Position numbers and translations under genes: made by a program. This document shows positions 1 to 8,532 of a stretch of 34,043 nt of DNA, in pieces; position 1 is the stretch's first letter; each line of letters begins with the position of its first letter. The notes below the pieces were generated by a model that did no database searches, was not told where the DNA came from, and worked only from the letters and a program-made list of their open reading frames with translations. This DNA comes from Endozoicomonas sp. SESOKO1 (GTDB lineage Bacteria; Pseudomonadota; Gammaproteobacteria; Pseudomonadales; Endozoicomonadaceae): NCBI RefSeq assembly GCF_024606265.1, contig NZ_JAHHPP010000162.1, positions 1-34,043 of the forward strand, written 5' to 3'.

Positions 1-101
1 ACCATTTTTCATCCCTGAGGGTGGCGCAAAATATTTCCACGCGCCATGGGCATTTGTGAATTTTACAGGTGGATAAAACCTGTCCGGGGGAAATTCGTTC
101 T

Positions 102-1133
102 ATGTTGCTCCAAAGGAGCCTTCGCTTTTTATTCAGGCTGCCGGGGATATTGTGTCTGTTTCTTGTTATCAGCACGGCATGGGCTGATACTGTCTGGATG
201 GACAATGGTGATGTGTTGTCCGGCGACATTGTGAAGCTGTACTCTGGCAAGTTGAGTTTGCGCACCGGGTATGCAGGTACTTTAGAGCTGGACTGGCGTT
301 ATGTAACAGCTCTTGATTCAGATAAAACCTTCTGGGTCAGCCTTATTGGTGAAGATGAGGCCCGGTTACGACGATTTGAAGGCCAGAAAACCGGTGTTAC
401 GGTTATTGATGACAATGGCCGGAAGCGTTCATTCTCTGCAGTATGGCCAGTAGCCGCCATCCATATAGAGAAGCCGATGATCGCTGATACCAGGGAGTTG
501 GGAGGCAATCTGGTGGCCAAACTGGATGGCAAGTCTGGCAATGATGATGAACTCTTGATTGGGGTGGAAGGCAAACTCAATATTGATGACCAGTGGAATA
601 AAAATGTTTTTTACTGGGATCTTGAAGCGGAAAATGATGACGGTGTTAAAAGCTCTGAATGGAAGGTTGGTTATTCCTACAGCCGTTATCTGGATGAACA
701 CTGGTTTGTTCAGGGAGCTGCGGAGCAGGAGCATGATTCTGAGGAGGATCTGAAAAGTCGGACATCGCTCGGGGGAACGCTGGGTTATCGTTTTTGGGAG
801 ACGGCAGAAAAAGCATTGAAAACCAGTGGGGGTATCAGCCAGCTCTGGGAAGATTACAAGACCAATGAGTCCCAGAAAGATTATGCGCTGACCTGGATCT
901 TTAATTACCGTACGCAGATTATTAATAACTGGGAATATTTTGCAAACAATAGAACATTCTTTCGTATGAAGCAGTCAACGACGCTGGTCAATGTTGATCA
1001 TGGCATAAAAATTGGCCTGACGGATCATATCAGTTCGAGTTTGACGCATATTGTTGATTACGACAGTAACCCGGTTGATAAGACCCATAAGGTCGACAGC
1101 CGAATCAAAATGGGTATTGGTTACCATTGGTAA
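102..1133 (+). CDS. DUF481 outer-membrane beta-barrel protein (YdiY-like)
   Basis: Predicted exported protein of about 343 residues. The start at 102 gives a classic Sec signal peptide (MLLQRSLRFLF then a hydrophobic core ending in STAWA), with a G-rich stretch upstream. An in-frame GTG at 69 is the alternative start but would put 11 polar residues before the signal. The first 100 mature residues (DTVWMDNGDVLSGDIV...) match the small beta domain common before DUF481. The rest has alternating aromatic and polar strands (WFVQGAAEQEHDSEED, TLGYRFWE, GIKIGLTDHISSSLTH) and ends in an aromatic residue (MGIGYHW), as outer-membrane barrels do. Family function is poorly defined; some members are salt- or acid-induced. 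It stands alone and converges on the next small ORF, overlapping it by 13 bases. Family assignment is by pattern only. Confidence 0.8.
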   Translation: MLLQRSLRFLFRLPGILCLFLVISTAWADTVWMDNGDVLSGDIVKLYSGKLSLRTGYAGTLELDWRYVTALDSDKTFWVSLIGEDEARLRRFEGQKTGVTVIDDNGRKRSFSAVWPVAAIHIEKPMIADTRELGGNLVAKLDGKSGNDDELLIGVEGKLNIDDQWNKNVFYWDLEAENDDGVKSSEWKVGYSYSRYLDEHWFVQGAAEQEHDSEEDLKSRTSLGGTLGYRFWETAEKALKTSGGISQLWEDYKTNESQKDYALTWIFNYRTQIINNWEYFANNRTFFRMKQSTTLVNVDHGIKIGLTDHISSSLTHIVDYDSNPVDKTHKVDSRIKMGIGYHW

Positions 1134-1441
1134 GGACCAGGGCGCTTCATATTCGTGTGTACGGGTAAGCGTCCCCTTGTAGGTATGAAAAAACGGGTTT
1201 TCATCAGGTGCCGTCGGAATGGGTGTTGTCTTGTGGGTTGTCTTGTGGATAGCTGAGCCGGTTTCTGTTGCGTAACCTGTTGAGCAAACAGCTCGGCTCG
1301 TTTCTCATTTTCGCGCTGTTCCTGTAAGGCACGCATCGTGGATTCCAGCCAGTTGGCTGCACGGTAGAGCAGCGAGTGTCCGGTTAAATTTTCCGGGTTT
1401 TGGCGCTCAAGGGGAAAAATCAGGGTTTTTCTGACTTTCAT
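1121..1441 (-). CDS. small hypothetical protein, basic and Gln-rich
   Basis: An ORF of 106 codons that I do not recognise. The N-terminal half reads like a real protein (MKVRKTLIFPLERQNPENL, then an amphipathic helix around LLYRAANWLESTMRALQEQ and a charged QRENEKRAELFAQQVTQQ). The C-terminal third is low complexity and includes the product of a 12-bp tandem repeat near 1223-1248 (TTGTCTTGTGG twice). No convincing ribosome binding site precedes the ATG. The last 13 bases overlap the 3' end of the convergent DUF481 gene, so the tail may have been extended past a lost stop. No membrane segment or signal peptide is visible. It may not be expressed. Confidence 0.4.
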   Translation of the reverse strand: MKVRKTLIFPLERQNPENLTGHSLLYRAANWLESTMRALQEQRENEKRAELFAQQVTQQKPAQLSTRQPTRQHPFRRHLMKTRFFIPTRGRLPVHTNMKRPGPYQW

Positions 1442-1669
1442 TGCTACTGGGTACTTTTTCAGAATTACTTCTGTTAGATAGCGGCAGCATTGATTTTTGA
1501 TTGACGAAAGATTACGGGTTTTTGTCCTCTTTGCTGTTAACGCTGGTAATCCTAGCGCCCTGTTTTGCAGTTCCTGTTTTGCAGTAAAGAAGTGCTGCCC
1601 ATAGAGTCAGCAGACACTTCACAACATCAGGCCCTAGGAATCGTCCCGAAATAATTTCCCTATTATGTT

Positions 1670-1741
1670 CACCACAGAGACGCAGAGGGCACAGAGAAAA
1701 AGCCTTTTTTCCTCCTCTGCGCACTCTGAGCCTCTGTGGTA
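1670..1741. repeat. imperfect palindromic repeat of the CACAGAG type
   Basis: Left arm (1671-1696) starts ACCACAGAGACGCAGAG and the right arm, read on the other strand from 1740, starts ACCACAGAGGCTCAGAG. The arms stay similar for about 26-30 bases and flank a T-rich centre. This resembles the dispersed 'CACAGAGxCACAGAG' intergenic repeats found in many unrelated bacteria. A minus-strand ORF of 70 codons across it (CPLRLCGEHNREI) is the usual spurious translation of this repeat. The rest of the 340-base gap 1442-1781 holds only a 14-bp tandem duplication near 1561-1588 (CCTGTTTTGCAGT twice). Confidence 0.65.
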
Positions 1742-1781
1742 AAAAAAGGGAAGTAATAAAAGGACAATGCCTTAGAGTTGC

Positions 1782-2075
1782 TCACAGAGCAGAGGCAGCC
1801 ATGCTTTCAGCCATTTCTTCACAGGCGGTTGCCGTGTCAGCACAGGCTTTTTTATCCCGTTGGGATGTTGGGCATATTTGATTTCCGTGTGAACAGAAAA
1901 CACAGCAGTCGCCTTGCTGTGGGGTAATCAGTTTCTGGCAGTTTCTGCATTCATAAAGATAAACACAGGCATCCAGGGGCATGGTTTCAATGGCATGGTG
2001 CATACAGTCCGGGCAGGTAATGATGGAAGTAGATACAAGAGCATGCTTGCTCAGGGTATGATTTTTAGTGGACAT
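1782..2075 (-). CDS. GDCCVxC-family cysteine-rich protein with extended tail
   Basis: A 97-residue cytosolic protein with 11 cysteines. Visible motifs: CPDC (residues 21-24), MPLDAC (32-37), CRNC (43-46), the family-defining GDCCVFC (55-61) followed by SHGNQICP. These pairs suggest metal or thiol chemistry; some members of this family carry selenocysteine, and many sit near mercury or metal resistance genes (family knowledge). Start chosen at 2075 because AGGAGA stands 7-8 bases upstream; the longer frame from 2129 adds 18 basic residues (MPKKKNATDG...) without a Shine-Dalgarno. The C-terminus carries an extra segment with two more cysteines (KKACADTATACEEM) beyond the usual short family end. 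It lies 7 kb from the copper-RiPP genes, so no direct link is shown. Confidence 0.8.
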   Translation of the reverse strand: MSTKNHTLSKHALVSTSIITCPDCMHHAIETMPLDACVYLYECRNCQKLITPQQGDCCVFCSHGNQICPTSQRDKKACADTATACEEMAESMAASAL

Positions 2076-2263
2076 CCGCTTTCTCCTGGCACTCCTTGTG
2101 CCGTCCGTCGCATTTTTCTTTTTGGGCATAGGATAGAGTTATCGGCCTCCCTGTTGGTTTACTGACAATCAATGTTTATAAAAAGAGGTGCATGAATCAG
2201 GCCAGTTTCATCCGGTCAAGGTGAAAGCATAAAAGGGGAATGTGAACGTTTACTGACAGCCAT

Positions 2264-2294
2264 AAAAAAACCGGACATTTCTGCCCGGTTTTGT
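2264..2294 (-). terminator. Rho-independent terminator after pta
   Basis: Read on the minus strand: AAAACCGG and CCGGTTTT form a stem around a loop of about 10 bases, followed by a run of seven T. It starts about 20 bases beyond the pta stop codon. Confidence 0.85.
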
Positions 2295-2314
2295 ACGCAG
2301 GTTATTAAACGAGC

Positions 2315-4405
2315 TTAGTCGTTTTCAGCCTGAATAGCAGTCAGGGCAATGGTGTAAACGATATCGTCTACCAGTGCACCACGGGAAAGGTCATTCACTG
2401 GCTTGTTAAGACCCTGAAGCATTGGACCGACACTGATAACGTCTGCGCTGCGCTGTACCGCTTTGTAAGTCGTGTTACCTGTGTTGAGATCCGGGAAGAT
2501 AAACACGGTAGCACGACCCGCAACGTTACTGCCGGGCGCTTTGCTCTGTGCAACGGATTCAACAGATGCAGCGTCGTATTGCAGAGGGCCATCAATAATC
2601 AGGTCCGGGCGTTTGGCCTTAACGATTTCAGTGGCCTCGCGCACTTTCTCAACATCGGCACCGATGCCAGAGGTTCCGGTGCTGTAACTGATCATCGCGA
2701 TACGAGGCTCAATACCGAACGCCGTGGCGGAATCCGCACTCTGGATGGCGATATTGGCCAGCTGTTCTGCATCCGGGTTTGGGTTAACGGCACAGTCGCC
2801 GTATACCAGAACCTGGTCAGGCAGCAGCATGAAGAAGACGGAGGAAACCAGGCCACCAGCATCTTTCTTCGTCTTGACCAGCTGGAATGCCGGACGGATG
2901 GTGTTAGCAGTAGTGTGTACTGCACCGGAAACCAGACCGTCCACCTCGTTAAGGGCCAGCATCATGGTACCGAGTACTACCGTATCTTCCAGCTGGGCTT
3001 CCGCCATTGGGGCGGTAAGGCCTTTGCTCTTACGCAACTCGACCATAGGGTCAACATAACGGGCGCGGATGCTATCAGGTTCCATGATGACCAGGCCATC
3101 TGGCAGCGTGATGCCGTTGTCTTTGGCAACCTGTTCAATAACGCTGCGTTGCCCAAGCAGAATACACTGGGCGATACCACGTTCCTGACAGATAACGGCA
3201 GCCTGGATAGTGCGTGGCTCATCACCTTCTGGAAGAACGATACGCTTATTGGCACCCTGGGCTCTCTGAACCAGCTGGTAACGGAAGGCAGGAGGAGAGA
3301 GTCTGCGCTCTGCCAGGGCAGAGCATTGTTGCTTCAGCCACTCGGTGTTCAGGTTGGCAGCGATGGTATCCATCACCATTTCAACACGAGCAGTGTCGTC
3401 AACCGGCAGTTCGTTATGGCGGCGATCCAACAGCGTTGCCGTGGTGTAAGAGTCTTCTCCGGTGAGCATGACTGGAAGACCGGTGCCGATGGCCTTGCTG
3501 CACAGTTCCATCACGGGTTTGGAGGGGGTGATACCACTGGTCAGCAGGAGACCCGCCAGGGGAACACCGTTCAGGGCCGCCATGCAGGTGGCCAGAATGA
3601 TGTCATCACGGTCGCCGGGAGTAATCACCAGGTTACCCGGCTTCAGGTGATGAATCATATTGGTTGGGGTTCTGGCACTCAGGGTGTAGGAAGTGACCCG
3701 ACGGGTATCCATCTCACCGGTATTGATGATTTCAGCTTTCAGGTGCTCGGCAATATCCATTGTTCTTGGTGAAGCCAGGTTATTGTCAAACGGAATATAG
3801 CCCAATGGCTGGAATGGCTTGCGGGCAAATTCTGGCAGGCTCTGGAAATGACCATCTTTGTTCAGACGGGCAACCACTTCCGGCGTCAGTTTATTCAGGG
3901 CATAGCCGACAACGTTCGGGTTTTTGATGCCACCAAAGCTATCTGCAGCGATTTCCAGTTTGTCGGCCAGGTCTTCCAGAGGGTCATTACCGGACTCAGA
4001 CACCAGGATGATGTCGGCATTAATGGTTTTGGCGATGTTGCTGTTCAGGCGGTTGGCATAGGGCATTTCCCGGGTTGGGACCAGACCTTCTACCACCATC
4101 ACATCACAGTCCCTGGAAGCCTGCTCGAACAGGGCGACGATCTCTTCCATCAGGACATCGCCCTTGTTATCACCCAGCAGGTCTTCAGCGCGGTGGGAGG
4201 TAATGGGGGCGGGCGGCTCATGGTCCATGATACGCTGGACCAGTTTGGTGGAACGCTCTGGTCCAGTGTCGCCGACATGCAGCTGGGCAATCGGCTTGAA
4301 GAACTTGACTCTGAGACCGAGATTATCAAGTGCCCGAACCAGGCCAAGGGTGACGGAGGTCAGGCCAACACCATAACGTGTTGGCGCCAGGAAAAATGTA
4401 CGCAT
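2315..4405 (-). CDS. pta: phosphate acetyltransferase
   Basis: Converts acetyl-CoA plus phosphate to acetyl phosphate; with AckA it forms the reversible acetate overflow/assimilation path. At 696 residues it is the long gammaproteobacterial form: a BioD/AAA-like N-terminal domain (RTFFLAPTRYGVGLTSVTLG, about 1-215), a DRTGG domain (about 220-335, with DIILATCMAALNG) and the catalytic PTA domain (about 370-690, with VLPEGDEPRT, SYSTGTSG and the C-terminal DGPLQYDAA/SKAPGSNVAG/PDLNTGNT block). AGAAGGA lies upstream of the ATG. It is second in an ackA-pta pair, 85 bases behind ackA; the gap contains a strong hairpin that may reduce read-through. Everything needed for activity appears intact. Confidence 0.97.
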   Translation of the reverse strand: MRTFFLAPTRYGVGLTSVTLGLVRALDNLGLRVKFFKPIAQLHVGDTGPERSTKLVQRIMDHEPPAPITSHRAEDLLGDNKGDVLMEEIVALFEQASRDCDVMVVEGLVPTREMPYANRLNSNIAKTINADIILVSESGNDPLEDLADKLEIAADSFGGIKNPNVVGYALNKLTPEVVARLNKDGHFQSLPEFARKPFQPLGYIPFDNNLASPRTMDIAEHLKAEIINTGEMDTRRVTSYTLSARTPTNMIHHLKPGNLVITPGDRDDIILATCMAALNGVPLAGLLLTSGITPSKPVMELCSKAIGTGLPVMLTGEDSYTTATLLDRRHNELPVDDTARVEMVMDTIAANLNTEWLKQQCSALAERRLSPPAFRYQLVQRAQGANKRIVLPEGDEPRTIQAAVICQERGIAQCILLGQRSVIEQVAKDNGITLPDGLVIMEPDSIRARYVDPMVELRKSKGLTAPMAEAQLEDTVVLGTMMLALNEVDGLVSGAVHTTANTIRPAFQLVKTKKDAGGLVSSVFFMLLPDQVLVYGDCAVNPNPDAEQLANIAIQSADSATAFGIEPRIAMISYSTGTSGIGADVEKVREATEIVKAKRPDLIIDGPLQYDAASVESVAQSKAPGSNVAGRATVFIFPDLNTGNTTYKAVQRSADVISVGPMLQGLNKPVNDLSRGALVDDIVYTIALTAIQAEND

Positions 4406-4440
4406 ATCCGGAAAAAATCCTTCTCATGAAATACTGATAT

Positions 4441-4467
4441 AAAAACAGGAGGTTGAACCTCCTGTTG
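4441..4467 (-). terminator. hairpin with T-tract between ackA and pta (possible internal terminator)
   Basis: AACAGGAGG and CCTCCTGTT are perfect complements separated by 5 bases (TTCAA on the minus strand), followed by TTTTTATA. The form is that of an intrinsic terminator or attenuator placed after ackA, so pta would be partly uncoupled from ackA or the hairpin may act as an mRNA processing site. Confidence 0.6.
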
Positions 4468-4490
4468 CTTACACCATTTAGATGACCAGT

Positions 4491-5681
4491 TTAGCCAGTA
4501 ATCAGCGCTTCAGTATCACGGGCAATCATCAGTTCTTCATTGGTAGTGACAACCATGGCTACGGTTGATCCGGGCCTGGTGATGACCCCACTCTTGCCAA
4601 GTGAGGTCTCGTTATTGGCTTGTTCATCAATTTCAAAGCCGAAGATGGACAGGCGCTCAAGCACATTCTTACGGATCATGCGGGAGTTCTCACCGATACC
4701 GCCGGTGAAGACCAGTGCATCAATGCGGCCCAGCTCTGCCGCAAAACCAGCCAGTTTCTTGGCCAGAACGTTGCAGAAAATGTCCAGGGTGAGCTGGGCA
4801 CGTTCATGACCTTCTGCCGCGGCATTTTCAAGAACACGGCAATCGTTGTCCAGGCCGGACAGACCCAGCATGCCGGATTGTTTGTTCAGGATGTCGGTGA
4901 TCTCGTCCAGAGAGTAGCCGCACTGCTTGTTCAGGAAGCTGAAAACGTTCGGGTCAATATCACCGGAACGGGTACCCATCACCAGACCTTCCAGCGGCGT
5001 CAGGCCCATGGTGGTGTCAACGGATTTGCCGTTTTTGACCGCACAGGCGCTGGCACCATTACCCAGGTGGGCAACCAGGATAGCGCTGTTGTCATAGTCC
5101 AGACCGAGCATGTCGGCGGCGGTCTTGCTGACGTAACGGTAGCTGGTGCCGTGCATGCCATAACGACGCAGGCCGTGCTCCTGGTACAGGCTGTAAGGGA
5201 CGGCGTACAGGTAGCTTTCAGCAGGCATGGTCTGGTGGAATGCCGTGTCAAATACGACGGACTGAGGCAGACTCGGGAAAGATTTTATGCAGGCACGAAT
5301 ACCCAGCAGATGAGCAGAGTTGTGCAGAGGGGCCAGGTGGCTGCAGTCTTCGATGCCCTGGATCACTTCGTCGGTGATCAGGGTGGATTTGGTGAACTTC
5401 TCACCCCCGTGAACAATACGGTGACCGATGGCTTCAATGTGATCCATCAGGTGGTTGTCACGGAGGATGCCCACCAGTGCTTCGATAGCACCTTCGTGGC
5501 CTGCAGCGCCAAGATTCAGGGTTTGCTTCTCACCGTTCAGTTTCCAGGTGATAGAGGCTTCGTTGCCCACAAGGCGCTCGGCGATGCCGCTGATGCTTTC
5601 CTCTTCGGTTTTCGGGTTGATGACTGCGAACTTCAGGGAAGAACTGCCACAGTTAATAACCAGAACGCTGTCTTTGCTCAT
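4491..5681 (-). CDS. ackA: acetate kinase
   Basis: Transfers phosphate between acetyl phosphate and ADP (ASKHA fold). 396 residues, the usual length. Diagnostic blocks are present in order: VLVINCGSSSLKFAV at the N-terminus, GHRIVHGGEKFT, HLAPLHNSAHLLGI, VFDTAFHQTMP, RRYGMHGTSYRYV, HLGNGASACAVKNGKSVDTT, MGLTPLEGLVMGTRSGDIDP and FTGGIGENS. The ATG at 5681 gives the conserved start MSKDSVLVINCGSSS; a GGAAA stretch sits about 10 bases upstream. First gene of the ackA-pta pair; the 285 bases upstream are free of genes and must hold the promoter, though I cannot assign clear boxes there. Confidence 0.97.
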   Translation of the reverse strand: MSKDSVLVINCGSSSLKFAVINPKTEEESISGIAERLVGNEASITWKLNGEKQTLNLGAAGHEGAIEALVGILRDNHLMDHIEAIGHRIVHGGEKFTKSTLITDEVIQGIEDCSHLAPLHNSAHLLGIRACIKSFPSLPQSVVFDTAFHQTMPAESYLYAVPYSLYQEHGLRRYGMHGTSYRYVSKTAADMLGLDYDNSAILVAHLGNGASACAVKNGKSVDTTMGLTPLEGLVMGTRSGDIDPNVFSFLNKQCGYSLDEITDILNKQSGMLGLSGLDNDCRVLENAAAEGHERAQLTLDIFCNVLAKKLAGFAAELGRIDALVFTGGIGENSRMIRKNVLERLSIFGFEIDEQANNETSLGKSGVITRPGSTVAMVVTTNEELMIARDTEALITG

Positions 5682-5966
5682 AGAAACTATTTCCAGTGAC
5701 TTACAGGTAAAAAAGTACCAGTGAAAATGACCGTGCAGTTTCCGAAAATGCCCGTGGAATGCCTTTAATGTAAGCGGATTGTCACGAATATCGCCAAACG
5801 CAGCGGCCGGAACCGATCACTTAAGATGATCACGGCTTGTACAATTTGTTCAAAGTAGAGAAGCGGTATGAAAGCATTATAACCATTGGCCTGTATCAGT
5901 GGACTGCGTATTGATGCGTATATGGTAGCAGGGATGTGGTTAAATGTTCACCAATATCAGAGAGTG

Positions 5967-6788
5967 TCAGAGGTTTTGTTTCAGTGCCGGAAGCATCAGT
6001 TGATCGATCATTTTTGGGACATCGGTGGCCAGCTGCTGAAGTTCGTTCTGATAAAGCCAGCCACAGATCCCTGCCGCAATGATGGCGAGTAGTGGAATCC
6101 AGAGGCCAAATACCTGTGCGATAATTCCAGCGGAATGGGGAGCCGGACCAAACCGGTTGGTATCGGGAGTGCCTGAAGAAACAATCAGCCATGACAAAAA
6201 CAGAAGGTTGATACCCGGAATAACTAACACAAAACTCTTCCAGCCACTGTGATCCATATCATGGAGCCTTCTTGCTGCCATGACCAGCATAAGAAGGCAG
6301 GCAACAGTGACCAGGCCAAGTGTCAGGTGCAGTGGCTCCAGAGGAGGGTAGTAAGGCGTCAGCTGCGTGGTTAACCAACGGGAATGGGCGCAGACGCCCA
6401 GCAGTACAATTATCCAGAGGGAGGCCATGAATTGTACTCTTCCTATCCTGGGGAACAGTTGAAACTTCCTGGATGATCCGGCAGGTTTGGCCGGTTGATT
6501 CTGGTCCTCCTCCAGAATGGTTTCCAGTGGCGTAGGGGGCAGTTCTTCATCATCGGCCATAGAGAGAATCCGGCAGCGGGCTCCAGCCTTCATCATGGCT
6601 CTTTCATAAGGGCGGATTTCACTGGCTGTCAGGCCCTTTCGGATAATGGTCGGCTTGCCTGAGAAAAGAGACTTCAGTGCTGTCTTGTCTGCATTCAGGA
6701 GTGCCTGCAGGTTTTTTCGAACCTTTCTCTCCTTGAAGCCCGGCAGTGTTTCTCCCTCGAAAATCAGCTTATAGAATGAGTGATCCAT
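5967..6788 (-). CDS. DUF805 membrane protein with extra N-terminal domain
   Basis: 273 residues. The C-terminal half is a DUF805 domain: four hydrophobic segments (VQFMASLWIIVLLGVC, LGLVTVACLLMLVMAA, SFVLVIPGINLLFLSWLIV, AQVFGLWIPLLAIIAAGI) and the signature RRLHDMDHSGW with GTPDTNRFGP. The first 80 residues are a soluble, basic domain (FEGETLPGFKERKVRKNLQ, IIRKGLTASEIRPYERAMM, KAGARCRI) resembling the small two-lobed L7/L12-C-like domain often placed before such membrane regions. A linker rich in P, E and D (about 80-105) joins them. AGGACAGG lies about 8 bases before the ATG. Function unknown. It is monocistronic, facing away from the M48 gene. Confidence 0.8.
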   Translation of the reverse strand: MDHSFYKLIFEGETLPGFKERKVRKNLQALLNADKTALKSLFSGKPTIIRKGLTASEIRPYERAMMKAGARCRILSMADDEELPPTPLETILEEDQNQPAKPAGSSRKFQLFPRIGRVQFMASLWIIVLLGVCAHSRWLTTQLTPYYPPLEPLHLTLGLVTVACLLMLVMAARRLHDMDHSGWKSFVLVIPGINLLFLSWLIVSSGTPDTNRFGPAPHSAGIIAQVFGLWIPLLAIIAAGICGWLYQNELQQLATDVPKMIDQLMLPALKQNL

Positions 6789-7290
6789 GGTGGCCTGTCC
6801 TGAAATATGTTATTGGACAGATTATCGGCGGGTATGGGGGAGACTGAGGCTTTTTTGTTGTTAGACCCCACAGGGCAAAAAATGGGTTGCCCTGCTGATT
6901 ACCCACAACCAACCATTCAGAATTTATGTGGACAATCTTGTGGATAAACCGTTAGGTGATCAAGGAGAGCATGAATTCATGTGGCGTGATTTAAATTGAT
7001 TGTTTTTTGATCAGATTTTGGATTTGTGCCCTGTCATAAGCATCACGCCATACCAGTCCCTGTTTATGTACTGAGAGACAAAGGAGAAAAATATTGGCCG
7101 CAGGCAGGGAATATTTAAATGACTGGGTATGGCTTGGTCTCAGTGGACAGCCCATTCATTCAGGCAGGTTTTTAGCATTGTTGGATTTTAACCATTAATG
7201 GCATCCACTGGTTGAATAGTATGATGGAACCAATCAATATTTTTTTTGTCTGACCTGAATAACAGTCAGAATCACTTTTGAGGAGTGCAT
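6789..7290. other. 502-base noncoding region with DnaA-box-like 9-mers
   Basis: No convincing gene; the short ORFs here do not look coding. It holds an inverted repeat CAGGGCA (6871-6877) and TGCCCTG (6888-6894). It also holds three DnaA-box-like 9-mers within 50 bases: TTACCCACA at 6899-6907 (plus, one mismatch to TTATCCACA), TTGTCCACA (minus, 6927-6935) and a perfect TTATCCACA (minus, 6939-6947). The region must contain divergent promoters for the DUF805 and M48 genes, but no clean sigma-70 pair was identified. Confidence 0.45.
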
Positions 7291-8331
7291 GTGTTTTACT
7301 GGGCCAAGTATTTATCCATATTCTCATTATCTCTATGCATATCCATTCTTTCCTGTTTTTCCAGCGCTTATGGGAATGAGGAAGTTCATTCATTAAACCG
7401 GGATGATGTTATTATCAATAAACTCTATCAGGTTATTGACAGAAGTCTGATTGAAGAGTTTGAACATAATGGTCTTGCATCGGTTGCCGGTGGTATTGTC
7501 GGGTCGATGATCGGGATCAGCTGGGTTGGCCTTAAAACAGCAATTACAATTGGCGATGCCAGCCCATTATTTATTGATTTTACTGTCAGGGCGTTGCTCT
7601 CCGGGGCTGCGCTGGGGACACTGTCCGTCGTATCCCGAACGTATTTAAAAACGCCTTTTGATTACCTTTCCCGACCATTTTCCTGGGGTGTATACAAACT
7701 GTCGCAATGGCAGGATTGGGCTTTGCATGAAGAGACATCATCCGGGCTAAAGCAGAAATACGCCGAGTTTCTGGATCCTGTTGCTGAACGTTTAAAGGCC
7801 GTTGCTGAGCAGGTTTTTGATATCCCTGCCCATTACTGGACAATCACATCCATGGATATGAGTGCCCCAAATGCCTTTGCTACCAGTGGCTATAATATTG
7901 CGGTTTATCACTCCATATTTCCTCTGGCTAAAAACCAGGCAGGCATGGCCTGTATTCTGGGTCATGAAATGGGGCATGTATTGGCCAGGCACACTGGGCA
8001 GCGTTTAAGCGATGTCATTTTTTTGAACCAGTTTGCCCTTGCCAGTATTCCCTTTGCCAACTCAATTTCCCAGAATCGTGAAACTCAGGCTGATGAAATT
8101 GGTATCTATCTGACAGCACTGGCTGGATATGACCCTTCAGAATGTTCCAGGGTTTGGGACAGAATGACTGGCTTTGGTGGAAATCTGCGAGAAGTGGTCA
8201 ATATATTCCTTTCGACACATCCGACTAACAAGGCTCGCATGAATGTTTTGAAACACCATGGAAATGCTCTACAAGAATATTATTCGAACAAGCCAGAGGT
8301 GCTTGGGTTGGGGCTGGGATATTCGCTTTAG
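7291..8331 (+). CDS. M48-family zinc metallopeptidase, exported
   Basis: About 346 residues. Zinc site HEMGH at residues 225-229 with the third ligand in ETQAD (264-268), then STHPTNKAR (308-316), the arrangement of the periplasmic BepA/LoiP/Oma1-type M48 enzymes that degrade misfolded envelope proteins. The N-terminus (MFYWAKYLSIFSLSLCISIL, cut near SAYG) is a signal peptide; a cysteine at 22 could make it a lipoprotein though the lipobox is imperfect. Two further hydrophobic stretches (about 64-80 and 98-116) may associate with the membrane. Start: GTG at 7291 has AGGAG 5 bases upstream; the GTG at 7285 lies inside that Shine-Dalgarno. The TAG stop lies in the first bases of a short repeat (8329-8355), so the native C-terminus may have been changed. 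Confidence 0.88.
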   Translation: MFYWAKYLSIFSLSLCISILSCFSSAYGNEEVHSLNRDDVIINKLYQVIDRSLIEEFEHNGLASVAGGIVGSMIGISWVGLKTAITIGDASPLFIDFTVRALLSGAALGTLSVVSRTYLKTPFDYLSRPFSWGVYKLSQWQDWALHEETSSGLKQKYAEFLDPVAERLKAVAEQVFDIPAHYWTITSMDMSAPNAFATSGYNIAVYHSIFPLAKNQAGMACILGHEMGHVLARHTGQRLSDVIFLNQFALASIPFANSISQNRETQADEIGIYLTALAGYDPSECSRVWDRMTGFGGNLREVVNIFLSTHPTNKARMNVLKHHGNALQEYYSNKPEVLGLGLGYSL

Positions 8332-8355
8332 GAGCCTATTCTCCGACAGGCTCCT
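8329..8355. repeat. solo terminal repeat related to the 33.6-kb MITE-like element
   Basis: TAGGAGCCT (8329-8337) and AGGCTCCT (8348-8355) form a perfect inverted repeat with a 10-base loop. The segment 8336-8355 matches 18 of 20 bases of the reversed left end of the element at 33586-33605, and 8336-8353 matches 17 of 18 bases of its right end (33730-33747). The first three bases are the stop codon of the M48 gene. It could also serve as a terminator stem, but no T-tract follows. Confidence 0.6.
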
Positions 8356-8532
8356 GGGCAGGTACGGATTTTATTAATAGTCAATGAGGTATTCAATGCG
8401 TTAACTGGAGTTGATGCAGGAATAATCATTAGTTATGCATTGATGACTTGAAATCTGGACAGGTGAGAAGTCATAGTCTCGATATTCACTGATCATGTGA
8501 TCCAGTCCAAGCCATTTTTGAGAGAGTACAGC

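Noticed and set aside
1512-1724. 70-codon minus ORF with CPLRLCGEHNREI
   Set aside because: It is the usual translation of the CACAGAG palindromic repeat, not a gene.
2579-3772. 397-codon plus ORF
   Set aside because: Fully antisense to pta, whose motifs are unmistakable; a shadow frame.
4620-5699. 359-codon plus ORF
   Set aside because: Fully antisense to ackA.
5876-5881. TATAAT on the minus strand upstream of ackA
   Set aside because: No acceptable -35 at 16-18 bp, and it lies about 195 bases from the start; not enough for a promoter call.
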